NCBI GenBank assembly: GCA_963716455.1 | Contig: CAVQTK010000018.1 | Coordinates: 62,001-126,000 of the forward strand | Source: CAVQTK01 sp963716455 | GTDB lineage: Bacteria; Pseudomonadota; Gammaproteobacteria; Coxiellales; Coxiellaceae | Direction of reading: 5' to 3' | DNA: 64,000 nt | Shown here: positions 35,829 through 46,300 of the stretch, piece after piece | How positions within the stretch are numbered: position 1 is the stretch's first letter | Layout: the number at the start of each line of letters is the position of its first letter | Position numbers and translations under genes: made by a program | The notes under the pieces: model-generated | The model's input: the letters and a program-made list of their open reading frames with translations, nothing else | What the model was told of the DNA's origin: nothing | Database searches by the model: none

Positions 35829-35944
35829 TTATGAGCAAGCTACCCACTCAGTGGGTCCTTTAGTTAGAGTCTTATTCTTTGCCCAAACTAAAGCCTTTGC
35901 TTAAGCCCAATATAACTAAGCTGATGCTCTTTTATTCTATAGCT

Positions 35945-35950
35945 TATAAT
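35945..35950 (+). promoter_or_regulatory. Candidate -10 box for the tRNA-Ser/tRNA-Arg transcript
   Basis: TATAAT lies 22 bases before the tRNA-Ser 5' end, a normal distance for a short tRNA leader. No strong -35 is evident. Confidence 0.4.
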
Positions 35951-35971
35951 GCTATCATCCCAATCTTTATA

Positions 35972-36060
35972 GGAGAGATGGCCGAGCGGCTGAAGGCGCT
36001 CCCCTGCTAAGGGAGTATGGGGCTAAAACTCCATCGAGGGTTCGAATCCCTCTCTCTCCG
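35972..36060 (+). tRNA. tRNA-Ser (GCT)
   Basis: Eighty-nine bases with class II long variable arm. Acceptor GGAGAGA/TCTCTCC, anticodon loop CTGCTAA with GCT, T arm GAGGGTTCGAATCCCTC. Discriminator G; CCA is not encoded. Confidence 0.97.
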
Positions 36061-36071
36061 GGAAAGGCCAC

Positions 36072-36145
36072 GCGCCCGTAGCTCAGTTGGATAGAGTACC
36101 TGGCTACGAACTAGGGGGTCGGGAGTTCGAATCTCTCCGGGCGCA
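36072..36145 (+). tRNA. tRNA-Arg (ACG)
   Basis: Acceptor GCGCCCG/CGGGCGC, D arm GCTCAGTTGGATAGAGT, anticodon loop CTACGAA with ACG (A34 would be edited to inosine by TadA), T arm GGGAGTTCGAATCTCTC. Discriminator A; CCA is not encoded. It is 11 bases after tRNA-Ser, probably on one transcript. Confidence 0.96.
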
Positions 36146-36198
36146 CATTAATATGAAATCAGAACAGTTCACAGTCCAGATATGAAATAAGTTGGATC

Positions 36199-36756
36199 TT
36201 ACGATTTTTTTTGGAATAAATATAAATATTGCCCATATCCTTCTTTTTCCATGTCTTCCTTAGGAATAAATTTAAGCGCAGCTGAGTTCATGCAATAACG
36301 TAACCCAGTAGGTTTTGGCCCATCTTTAAAAACATGGCCTAAATGTGAATCTGCGTATTTACTTCTAACTTCCGTTCTTGTTGAAAACCATCCTTTATCT
36401 TCTCTTTCTACGATATCGGCAGAATCTATGGGTTTGGTAAAACTAGGCCAGCCTGTGCCAGAATCGTATTTATCAGTTGAACTAAACAAAGGTTCCCCAG
36501 ATAAAACATCTACGTAAATTCCTTCGGCTTTATTATTCCAATATTCATTACTATAGGCAGGCTCAGTACCCTTTTCTTGAGTGACATGATATTGAATTTC
36601 ATTAAGATTTTTTTTCAAAAATTCTTTAGCAGGCTTTTGATAGTGCATATACCTTTTCTCCGCAGATATAGAAGTTATTTTATTAGAGTTTTGGTCAGCA
36701 TAAGAACAAATAAAAGTTAAAATTAATACAAGAAAAATAATAATCTTGTTTTTCAT
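36199..36756 (-). CDS. msrB: Secreted peptide-methionine (R)-S-oxide reductase MsrB
   Basis: Repairs methionine-R-sulphoxide in proteins. The ATG at 36756, with GGAG upstream, gives 185 residues beginning with a signal peptide (MKNKIIIFLVLILTFICSYA), so this form is periplasmic or secreted. Core motifs are GEPLFSSTDKYDSGTGWPSF, SHLGHVFKDGPKPTGLRYC with the catalytic cysteine near the C-terminus, and MNSAALKF. The zinc CxxC pairs of many MsrBs are missing (VLSGEPLF where CxxCG is usual). Upstream in-frame codons add 16 residues and are less likely. Confidence 0.92.
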   Translation of the reverse strand: MKNKIIIFLVLILTFICSYADQNSNKITSISAEKRYMHYQKPAKEFLKKNLNEIQYHVTQEKGTEPAYSNEYWNNKAEGIYVDVLSGEPLFSSTDKYDSGTGWPSFTKPIDSADIVEREDKGWFSTRTEVRSKYADSHLGHVFKDGPKPTGLRYCMNSAALKFIPKEDMEKEGYGQYLYLFQKKS

Positions 36757-37034
36757 TGTTACTCCATTTTGATTGGATAATACGCAAAAGATTAAAACTT
36801 GCATTTAATTACAATTCAGTCCTATCACCGCATAGGTAGAGAACAATACCATAAAAAATTATAGATTAAATGATATTTTTTTTCAAAAAGCATTTTTATT
36901 TTTTATCATTGTTTTTAATATTTTTCTATGTAAAACAATTGTTTATATTATTTTTACTTTAACTCTCAAAAACCTCCAGGCAATACTCAAGTTTATCGTC
37001 TACATTTACCAAAAAGACGTGTGATGGAGGGTTG

Positions 37035-39344
37035 ATGTTTAGTAAATCACTTGAAATGACTCTAAATCAGGCTTTTATTCAAGCTCGAGAAAAACGGCAT
37101 GAATTTATTACCGTTGAGCATTTGCTATTTGCCTTATTGGATAATCCAGAGGCAAGTACAACTTTAGTTGCCTGTGGTGCCAGCTTAGAGCGACTAAGAG
37201 CTGGCTTGGGTATTTTTATTGATGAAACTACTCCTCATATCCCTATGAATATTCAAAGAGATATTCAACCTACTTTAAGCTTCCAAAGAGTTTTACAACG
37301 AGCAATATACCAGGTACAAAGTACGGGTGGTCAAGAAGTTAGCGGAAACCACGCTTTAATTGCCTTATTTGGAGAAGCGGATAGCCAAGCAGTATATTTT
37401 TTGAGTCAAGAAAATGTAAATAGAATTGATGTGATCAATTACACTACTCAAGGAATTTCTAAATCTCATCGCGAGCCAGAAAAACATGCTTATTTATCTG
37501 ATATTACCCCCTCGCCTGATCTTGGTTTGCCCCATGAATCTATCTCTGAGGAAGGGCTTATTGAAACTTACGCGATTAATTTAAATGAGTTAGCCATCAA
37601 TGGTAAACTAAATCCAGTTATAGGGAGAGAATTAGAATTAGAAAGAAGTTTACAAATTTTATGTCGCCGTAGCAAAAATAATCCATTATTTGTAGGCGAA
37701 GCTGGGGTTGGGAAAACTGCCATTGCAGAAGGGTTAGCCCAACGTATTGTGAATGGTGAAGTCCCAAGCCCACTAACTTATGCAACTATTTATTCTTTAG
37801 ATTTGGGCATGTTATTAGCGGGCACCAAATATAGAGGTGATTTTGAAAAACGATTTAAAGCTGTGTTAAAAGCCTTAAGCCGACAAACTGGGGCGATTGT
37901 TTTTATCGATGAAATTCATAATTTAGTTGGCGCAGGTTCTGCTACCGGTGGAACAATGGATGCCTCTAATTTAATTAAACCTCTATTGAGCTCTGGAGAG
38001 CTTCGTTGCATGGGAGCTACTACTTATGAGGAATATCGAAATTATTTTTCAAAGGATCATGCGCTGTTACGTCGCTTTCAGAAAATTGATATTCCAGAAC
38101 CAACAGTTGAGCAAACTGTTGAGATATTAGAAGGTCTTAAATCACGCTTTGAAAATTATCATCAAATACAATATACATTCCAAGCATTGCGTCGAGCAGT
38201 AGAATTATCTTCTCGATATTTGACTGATCGTTATTTACCAGATAAAGCCATTGACGTTATCGATGAAGCAGGCGCCTATCAAAGATTGTTACCGGTTGGG
38301 AAACAACAAAAGGTAATAGAAAACAGTGAGATAGAAGCGATAGTAGCGAAAATGGCAAATATTCCTATTCATAATTTAAGTAATTCAGATAAAAGACAAT
38401 TAAAAAGCTTACCAATTCGTTTAAAGAGGGTAGTATTTGGTCAAGAACAGGCCATAAATTTATTATGCGATTCCATCAAATTATCACGTTCAGGTTTAAG
38501 AGATATCAATAAGCCAATGGGTTCTTTTTTATTGACTGGGCCTACTGGAGTCGGAAAAACTGAAGTCACTCGTCAGTTAGCAAAAGAATTAGGTATTAAC
38601 TTAATCCGCTTTGACATGTCGGAATATATGGAACGTCATGCTGTATCGCGCTTAATTGGCGCACCGCCAGGATATGTAGGCTATGATCAGGGTGGATTAT
38701 TAACCGAAGCTATCATCAAACAACCTTATGCAGTCTTATTACTGGATGAAATCGAAAAAGCCCATCCCGACATGTTCAATATCTTATTACAAGTGATGGA
38801 TTATGGGCAGTTGACCGATAATAATGGGCGTAAAGCAGATTTCCGTCATGTGGCTATAGTAATGACCACTAATGTGGGAGCGCAACGATTAGAACGTAAT
38901 CAAATGGGCTTTAATGAGCAAAATATTCAAGAGAATAGTTTGGAAGAAGTCAAACAATTGTTTACCCCAGAATTTCGTAATCGATTAGATGCTGTGGTTC
39001 CATTTCACTATTTAGAGTCTGATGTTATTTTAAAAATAGTAGAGAAAAATTTAAAGCAATTACGACGTCAATTATTAACTAAGCATGTTACCGTTTCAGT
39101 TACTCCTGCTGTTAAACAATGGTTAGCAAAGGAAGGTTTTGATCGAATAATGGGCGCTCGACCGATGGAAAGATTGGTTGAAGAGAAGTTAAAAAAACCC
39201 TTGGCAAATGAGTTGCTGTTCGGGCGTCTTAGTATAAATGGAGGAGAAGTGAAAATTAGCTTAGTTGAAAACCATTTAGAAATCCAAATAATCAATGCTA
39301 CCGAACCGGCAGATCAGCAACCGGCGTTGGCAAACAAAGATTAG
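37035..39344 (+). CDS. clpA: ATP-dependent Clp protease ATP-binding subunit ClpA
   Basis: Double-ring AAA+ unfoldase that feeds ClpP. The 769 residues have the N-domain repeat (residues 1-150), D1 with Walker A GEAGVGKTAIAEGLA near 216-230, and D2 with GPTGVGKTEVTRQLA near 497-511. The ClpP-docking tripeptide region reads QMGFNEQN, so MGF stands where IGL/IGF is usual. The adaptor gene clpS, normally just upstream, is not there; the gap is very AT-rich. The stop TAG lies within the left arm of a dispersed repeat. infA follows convergently, a typical neighbour. Confidence 0.96.
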   Translation: MFSKSLEMTLNQAFIQAREKRHEFITVEHLLFALLDNPEASTTLVACGASLERLRAGLGIFIDETTPHIPMNIQRDIQPTLSFQRVLQRAIYQVQSTGGQEVSGNHALIALFGEADSQAVYFLSQENVNRIDVINYTTQGISKSHREPEKHAYLSDITPSPDLGLPHESISEEGLIETYAINLNELAINGKLNPVIGRELELERSLQILCRRSKNNPLFVGEAGVGKTAIAEGLAQRIVNGEVPSPLTYATIYSLDLGMLLAGTKYRGDFEKRFKAVLKALSRQTGAIVFIDEIHNLVGAGSATGGTMDASNLIKPLLSSGELRCMGATTYEEYRNYFSKDHALLRRFQKIDIPEPTVEQTVEILEGLKSRFENYHQIQYTFQALRRAVELSSRYLTDRYLPDKAIDVIDEAGAYQRLLPVGKQQKVIENSEIEAIVAKMANIPIHNLSNSDKRQLKSLPIRLKRVVFGQEQAINLLCDSIKLSRSGLRDINKPMGSFLLTGPTGVGKTEVTRQLAKELGINLIRFDMSEYMERHAVSRLIGAPPGYVGYDQGGLLTEAIIKQPYAVLLLDEIEKAHPDMFNILLQVMDYGQLTDNNGRKADFRHVAIVMTTNVGAQRLERNQMGFNEQNIQENSLEEVKQLFTPEFRNRLDAVVPFHYLESDVILKIVEKNLKQLRRQLLTKHVTVSVTPAVKQWLAKEGFDRIMGARPMERLVEEKLKKPLANELLFGRLSINGGEVKISLVENHLEIQIINATEPADQQPALANKD

Positions 39345-39450
39345 ACTTCTTACAAAACCCAGTATTTTGGACCCATCTTATTATAAACAAAGGCAAGGCG
39401 TTTACATGCGAGTAAATGAGGCCAAAAGACGAAGTTTGAAAAGAAGTCTA
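39342..39450. repeat. TAGACTTCTT inverted-repeat element at the clpA 3' end
   Basis: TAGACTTCTT at 39342-39351 and AAGAAGTCTA at 39441-39450 bound a 109-base element. Its right part (GGCCAAAAGACGAAGTTTGA then AAGAAGTCTA) is nearly identical to 61764-61795. The clpA stop codon is the first three bases of the element. Confidence 0.65.
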
Positions 39451-39510
39451 TTAACTGTAATAGCTCGCTCCTGTAGCTTGGCTTGAGCTCATATCTGAAC
39501 CTCGTTATAA

Positions 39511-39759
39511 TTAACTGGGATTTTCTTCCTCTACTCTTTTGCCACTTTCTCTATAGATGATACGTCCCCGGCTAAGATCATACGGTGTTAATTCAACAGT
39601 GACTTGATCACCGGTTAAAATACGAATGTAATTTTTTCGCATCCGACCGGAAATATGGGCAGTAACGATGTGTCCATTTTCCAATTTTACACGAAATACA
39701 GTGTTTGGAAGGGTATCAATAACCACTCCTTGCATTTCAATATGATCTTCTTTTGGCAT
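39511..39759 (-). CDS. infA: Translation initiation factor IF-1
   Basis: Binds the ribosomal A site during initiation. A single OB-fold of 82 residues: EMQGVVIDTLPNTVFRVKLENG and AHISGRMRKNYIRILTGDQVTVELTPYDLSRGRIIYR in the conserved order. The C-terminus is about ten residues longer than E. coli IF-1 (72) and acidic. It faces clpA tail to tail, the usual arrangement. Confidence 0.97.
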   Translation of the reverse strand: MPKEDHIEMQGVVIDTLPNTVFRVKLENGHIVTAHISGRMRKNYIRILTGDQVTVELTPYDLSRGRIIYRESGKRVEEENPS

Positions 39760-39815
39760 AAAACCTCATTTGTAGTAATTGTTCCCAGTTTATCACATAG
39801 ACTTCCTGCGGCCTA

Positions 39816-42718
39816 CTAGCTTTCAAAAACCAGCTCACACACTTTCTCTTGATGTGCTTTGGGAATTAAGTAGCCGTCAGGAATGGCAATAATTGTCTTG
39901 CTTCCCTCTAAATATACATAAAAATCAAACTCTGTTCCTGGGAGTATGCTAGCATGAGGAGGATTCTCTTCGTCGTAAATTTCCCATCTTATCTGTCCCG
40001 CTTTAAATTGAGTATGCATTTTCTTCAAATTCCTTTCGGCATTACTATAACAAAAAAATCGTGAAAAACGATAGGTATAGCTTTCATGTTTTAGTTTTTG
40101 AATAGCCTCATAAAAAGCGTGATTAGCGGCTAAAATAACCGCACTGAATTTATTTTCAGCTGCAAGGAAAGATTGAGATAAACTATCAGTAATAAGTTTA
40201 ATCTCAGCAGGTAAGAGTACAAATCGCTCTGGATTTTTAAACCCAGTTTGATATTTTCTTATACAATTAGAAATCCATTTAGTTATAGTAGTAGATACTG
40301 TAAAAGCGATGCTGATACAAATTGTTTTAATGGCTTTGTTAATGGGTTCACCTGTATCAGGTAATATGCTTGGTAAAGTGGAGTCTATTACTCGTGAGGC
40401 AACGTAAGTAATCCCCACGTTACTAACTAAGCGCCCTAGACTAGTAAAAGGTTTATACACACGACACATCAGCAAATTAATTATACGATAAACCGCTTTT
40501 AAGTTTACAAAAGCCGCTTTTAAAGGATATCGAGTTATAACAGCCAGAGAAGCCAGGCTTATAATTCCAATCTTTCTTAGGCCGACTAATGGCACTATCA
40601 TTAAAGAACCATAAAGAGGATTAGGAGCGAAAAAATAATTTATAAGCAAAACTCCCACTCCTGAAACACCAGGATAAATTATACCTCCAAAGTAAGTATT
40701 GGGGGGATTTAAACCACGACCATTACCTTGATGTGGCAAATTTTGTGCTTGAACAAAATAAAATTTGCAAGATAGACCATAACTTAAGGCACTTAGTATT
40801 TGGGCAATACTATCAACAATCAGGTGCAATCCCAATACGCTAACTATAAAAGTGCTACCGAGAGCAGGTTTAAGAAATTGAAGATCTCTCTTTATTTCAA
40901 AAATTAGTAAACTGGTAAATCCTACAATTACGCTGGGAATTGCACGCTGCCAGGATTCGTTAGCATATGAGGGAGCACCTAATATACTATCCGGTAGCAT
41001 AAAGTTTCTTCCTAGAGATCCTCCTATAAAGCCAAGAATAGTTTTTTCTCCAATTAATGACACAAAATTTACCAAATGATGTATCCCAATTGAGCTAATT
41101 AGGCTAGTTGAAACAGTTATTATGATGATCAAATTTCGATCAGCCCCCCCCAGATATCCTATTATCAGAGGAAATCCATTAATTACTGCCCATCCAGTAA
41201 GCTTCCCCGGAAGAGTTTGATGTGCATTTTGTGCAGGACCAAGACGTCCGCCAGGAATTTCTGGTCTGCGTCCCCAAGGACCTGAATAAAGCATCTGCAG
41301 GCCGCTCAAAATTAAATTGAGGGTATTAGCTACACCAATTAAAGCTATAATGCACCACTGCTCATACCAAGCTCATAAAAGAGGGTAGATCGATCCTTTA
41401 AAGCTACATCTAGAGTTAACAAAAGACTCGAAAGAAACCAGGTCCCAGCTATTCTGCGGAGAGAATGATAAGCACAATCTCCTTGAAAGCTCATTCTTTC
41501 ATCCACGTCATCTGGATCATGAGAAGAATCAAAATTGGTATCAAAAAGTGGAATAAATGCTTCAGGTATCGGCTTTTCTAGTATTCCATTCCACAATGAT
41601 ATAAAAACACTTTTTATACCAAATATCCCACAAGCTAGAGTCGTTATACCGGTAAAAATGCATAAGTTGGGAACAGAACTTATTTTGCTAAGAAGCGCGC
41701 TTATTATTGATACTATACAACTGACAGAAACACCACCCACATTTAAACAAGCATCATAATTATTAAATCCGCTCCATAATCCTTTTCCAATGCCAACGAA
41801 CAATCATTGCCATTCCCATAATTAAGTTATATAGACCTGGAACGCTTACTATAAAAATGGAACCACCCCCAATAGCCATGGTTTTCCATTCCATATTCTT
41901 ACTAAAAGCCATGCCAGCCATAGTAGCCACAGAAAAAATATTTAACACTATAAAATTGACTAATCTTCCCCTAGTAGTGCAATAAGCTAAACGAAAAGGC
42001 AAGAAATATTACCTATATTAATGGGTAAAACTCCAGCCAGTAAGCTCCTAGCCATACCTATGGGTAAATTAATAATACCTTTAATACCAAGTATGCCTAA
42101 ACCAAAACCTACCATTCCACCTGCGCATAAACCATAATAAGAAAATTCTAGGCCTATTTGTGTTCCCAATGATCCCAGCCATAAAGGCCCCGCAAAACGC
42201 TTATTAATCTTCCCGATAGATGAAAATATATTTAACTTGGATTCTTGAGCTTCATTTTCATTTATATTCTCCCGAGCAGGGTCATCAGGTACAAATTCGG
42301 GTAGTAAGATAGGAGTAAGTGGTGTATCTAATACAATAAAAGGATCTGAATCGGTAATTTCTTCTGCTTGAGGTGATATTCTAGCCAGTATTCCTTCGGG
42401 CCAATTAAATTGCCCATGATAAAGTTGTTCGAAAATTCGTGGCCAACCTAAAAAACCACCAACCATAGCTCCTAATCCTACATGGAAACTACTTTTTAAA
42501 GCAATTTGTACAGTGGATTTTGCGAAGTATGTTATGAGAAAAGAGAATCCTCCCAGTTCTATTGCAATAGCAAGACTGCCAGAAGTATCTAAGAATTTCT
42601 TAAAGTTCTCACAATTAAGACCAAATAGTCCTCGATAATGCCACCTAGCTATAGGTAAAAGAGGATTGTAAATTTCACTTGAGGGTTGCAATTCATTTTT
42701 ATTTTCTTCTTCAAGCAT
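39816..42718 (-). pseudogene. Large multi-pass membrane protein, three frameshifts, unrecognised
   Basis: Four consecutive minus-strand frames read head to tail as one protein of about 965 residues. The joins are near 41996 (after AGVLPINIGNI), 41790 (GMAM to FVGIGKGLW) and 41347 (ELGMSSG to IIALIGVANT). The N-terminal part has a soluble start then paired hydrophobic segments rich in Gly (LGAMVGGFLGW, GGMVGFGLGILGIKGI); the middle holds many further membrane helices; the last ~200 residues are soluble and end in KAHQEKVCELVFES. I recognise no family. Shape and location suggest a Legionellales-type membrane effector or surface protein. Either a decaying gene or one hit by sequence errors. Confidence 0.55.
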
Positions 42719-42737
42719 TTTATCTCCATCTGTAGCA

Positions 42738-42766
42738 CCAAAAGACGAGGGTTAGCAAGAAGTCTA
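42738..42766 (+). repeat. Copy of the TAGACTTCTT repeat (one arm)
   Basis: CCAAAAGACGAGGGTTAGC then AAGAAGTCTA parallels the right part of the elements at 39420-39450 and 61764-61795. It lies in the leader of the large membrane protein gene. Confidence 0.5.
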
Positions 42767-42834
42767 TGGAGTCAAGGGGCGAACAAACTCAAAAGTCGAA
42801 TTTAATTACTCTGGGAAAAAAAATGTTAAAAAAT

Positions 42835-43158
42835 TTACTGGTTAACAGCAATTTCTTTAGCAAGCTCAACAAATTTTTTCATATAACCAATTATTACTTT
42901 GGTTAATTCAGCAGAGTCATCAATATCTAACTCATCTAAATCGTTTTGAGTTAATCCAGTTAGCTCTTGCATGAGATAATGAATTTTTTTAGGCTCAGGC
43001 AAAGTTTCCATTTTACGAAAATGCTTATGCTTCATTGGCTGGACAAAAATGTTGAGAGATTCATGATTAATTTGATGATTATGAAGTTTATTGAAATCAG
43101 GAAACACAGTAGGAACAGTCAATTGAATTTCAATTGCTTTTTTAACTGTCGTATTCAT
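42835..43158 (-). CDS. Phage tail assembly chaperone-like protein (Mu gp41 / TAC family), orphan
   Basis: A complete 107-residue frame. The C-terminal half reads LMQELTGLTQNDLDELDIDDSAELTKVI, which fits the tail assembly chaperone family of Mu-like and P2-like phages (a helix, then LTGL..xxLDxLDxxD..). The first half (IEIQLTVPTVF...) occupies the position of the beta-rich family N-terminus. No other phage gene is nearby, so it is a lone remnant, a domesticated gene or a part of a tail-like device encoded elsewhere. Family call is by eye, moderate confidence. Confidence 0.55.
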   Translation of the reverse strand: MNTTVKKAIEIQLTVPTVFPDFNKLHNHQINHESLNIFVQPMKHKHFRKMETLPEPKKIHYLMQELTGLTQNDLDELDIDDSAELTKVIIGYMKKFVELAKEIAVNQ

Positions 43159-43367
43159 ATTTAATACCTCTTAAGATTAATTTGATGATAGTTTTGAATT
43201 GACACTATACAAACCAGATAAAAAAGTCAATATGTAAGTTTATTTTACACAGTAATATAATGATAACCAGAAAATTTTACAGATAAAAATGTAAATTATT
43301 TTTTAATTTTTCCTTAATATAAATTGAATACTATGAAAAATATTTAATCATTTACAGCAAGAGCGAT

Positions 43368-46300
43368 ATGCGGCAACCAACCATAAAAAGTATAATAATT
43401 AGTAGACTAGATGACATTGTTCCTACCCCTGAAGCCACAGATTTAAGAAAAATAATTCATTCTGATAGTAAAGATCCAGATCAAGCTTCCATTATTGAGA
43501 TAAAAACCCCTTTTTCCAATCATTCACGTTTGCGTTTTGAGCATGTGATAAAAGCAGGACAAAATGCGGATAGGTATGCAAATGGGGGTATTGGTGTTGT
43601 AAAAAAGCTATTTGAAGAAAAACGAAAAGTTGGAAGTCCAGAAAAGCCCATTGGGGCAGTAAAAATTTTAAAAAAGAAGGATGCCTCCGAAAATAAAAAA
43701 TCAGTTCAATATGAAACGAAATATAATTGCTTATTAGGACGTGAAGTAATTTGGGGCACTATGAATGGAAAATTTTACATATTTATGCCCTGGATTACGG
43801 GTATGAGTTTACGAGATTATAAACAGCATTTGCAAAATCATGCTAAAGATAGTAAACATTCACTTCCGTTTCCATACCCTTCTATTCAACAACGTCTGAA
43901 AATGTTTCGCAATTATCTCAAACAAGCAAAATTATTTCATGGTCTTGGTTTAATTCTTGGAGATCCTAAAACTAGGAATGCCATGGTTGATTTTGAGCAT
44001 GAAACAATAGAATTATTAGATTTTGATGGTGTACATATTCTAGGAACAAAAGGGTATTCTACTACTGTTAAATATTTACCACCCAAATTAATTACCAAAA
44101 ATATAGATCAAGTATTAGAGGAATACAGTCAAGAAGATGATATTTTTATATTTGGTCATATGCTTGCTGAATTGTTTCCAGAATTTTTTATAATCGAATT
44201 TGATGAAAAAACACCTCGTGCTGCCAAACTGACAATTAAAAAAACACCACCTTCTCCTTTTGAGACTTTGGAAAAACTCGTTCAATCGATGATGGCTGAA
44301 GAACCTACAGATCGACCATCAATTGATAAATGCTTGGAAGCACTACAAGATTCTCTAGAGCAATCGCATTTGGAAGAAAAAATCGAAAGTAGAATTGATA
44401 TCCAAACCCGCATCATAAACGAACGAGTAAATAAAGTACTATTAGAGGAATTCTTTTTTGCGATAAAGGACAATGATTTTCCTAAATTACAAGTAATCCT
44501 TGAAATCCAACCTGAATTCATTAACAAGTTGTATGAAGATAAAGATACAAAATGCGATTTTACCCCATTAATGTATGCAGCACGTTTTGGACGTATAGAC
44601 ATTTTTAAATTTTTAGTGGAAAAGGGAGCTGACATTTTCGCAAAAAATTCTCAAGGTCTAATTGTTGAAGACTTTTCAATTGCTCCTAGTTTTCTAGAAA
44701 TAAAAAGCGTTGAAATTATTAACCATGCGTTTATAAATGGAGATTATGAAAAAATTAAAGCAGTATACAGCTGTAAAAGATACAAGAAAATCATTAATCA
44801 ACGCGTACAAGATGGCAAACTACCTCTTATCGAAGCTCTAAAGCTTAAAGTTGATGGAGGAAAACAGGAAGAAATAATAAGTTTTTTACTAAAAGAAGGT
44901 GCCGATATATTTGTTGAAGATAATCAAGGAAGAAGTGCGCTATCCACTTTAGGTGAAATAAAAAATTTAAACGATGTGCAAAGCCCAAGTTTAAGATCGA
45001 TGATAAAAGAAAAATTTTTGAAAGCGCTAAGGAGAGGTAAAATTGACGAAATAAAAAAATTATTAGATAAAATTCCCGGTCTTATCAATGAATGGTTCGA
45101 GGGACATGATTTTAGAAGTACCCCTTTAATGATTGCTGCTTATAATAGCCGAAAGGAAATTGTCAAATTATTACTATCTAGAAAAGCCGATGTCTTCGTT
45201 AAAAATCTTCAAAATCAAACAGCTGAAACTATAAAAGATAAAATGGATCGAGAAATTGTCAATCTTCTTCAATCTGCCACCCTATTCCAAGCCATTGAAA
45301 AACAAAATGCTCGGGAACTTGAAGCGGTTTTGAATCGTAGTCAAGACAAAAATTTAGTTAATAAAATGATTGATGGACAGTTACCTCTCGTTATGGCCCT
45401 TGAAGTTAAGTATGATCAAGGAGACAAAGAAAAAATAATTTCATCTTTGTTAGCAAAAGGCGCCGATATTTTTGTTAAAGATCATAAAGGAATATGTGCA
45501 CTATCCACTTTAGGTGAAATAAAAAATTTAAACGATGTGCAAAGCTCAAGTTTAAGAGCAGCAATAAAGAATAAATTCTTTATTGCGGTTAGAGATGGAA
45601 ATATGGAGATTGTGGAAATATTATTAAATAAAATTCCCGGTCTTATCAATGAATGGTTTGAGAGTCATAACTATAAAAGTAGTCCTTTAATGATTGCTGC
45701 TTATAATAACCAAAAAGAGATTGTCAAATTATTACTATCTAAAAAAGCCGATGTCTTTGCTAAAAATCTTCAAAATCAAACAGCTGAAACTATAAAAGAT
45801 CAAATGGATTCAGAAATTGTCGATCTGCTTCAATCCGCTACCCTTTCCCAAGCTATCGAAAAACACAATTTTGCAGAAATAGAGGCTCTTCTTCATCGTA
45901 CTCAAAATAAATCAATCGTGAATGAAGTGCTAGAAAATGATAGATTACCATTGACCATGGCATTAGAGCTTAAAGATGATAACAGTGGGAACCAAGAAAA
46001 AATAATTGAATTGTTGTTGACACAAGGTGCAAATATATTTTTTACAGATGGCACTCAAAGAAGTGCGCTATCCACTGTGGGAGAGATAAAGAAATTAAAT
46101 GATGTGCAAAGTCCAAGTTTAAGAGCAGCAATAAAGAATAAATTTTTTGAAGCGGTTAGAGATGGGGATATAACCACTATGGAAAGATTGATAAATCAAG
46201 TTCCTGGACTTATTAACGAGCCATTGCAGGGGAAAAAGTGGTATATATACCCCCTTAATGTTGGCAGCCCAAAATGATCAAGAAGAAGTTATTAAATTTT

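Noticed and set aside
36960..37031. Possible clpS remnant: a frame ending HLPKRRVMEG just before clpA
   Set aside because: It has no start codon in range and does not resemble ClpS motifs.
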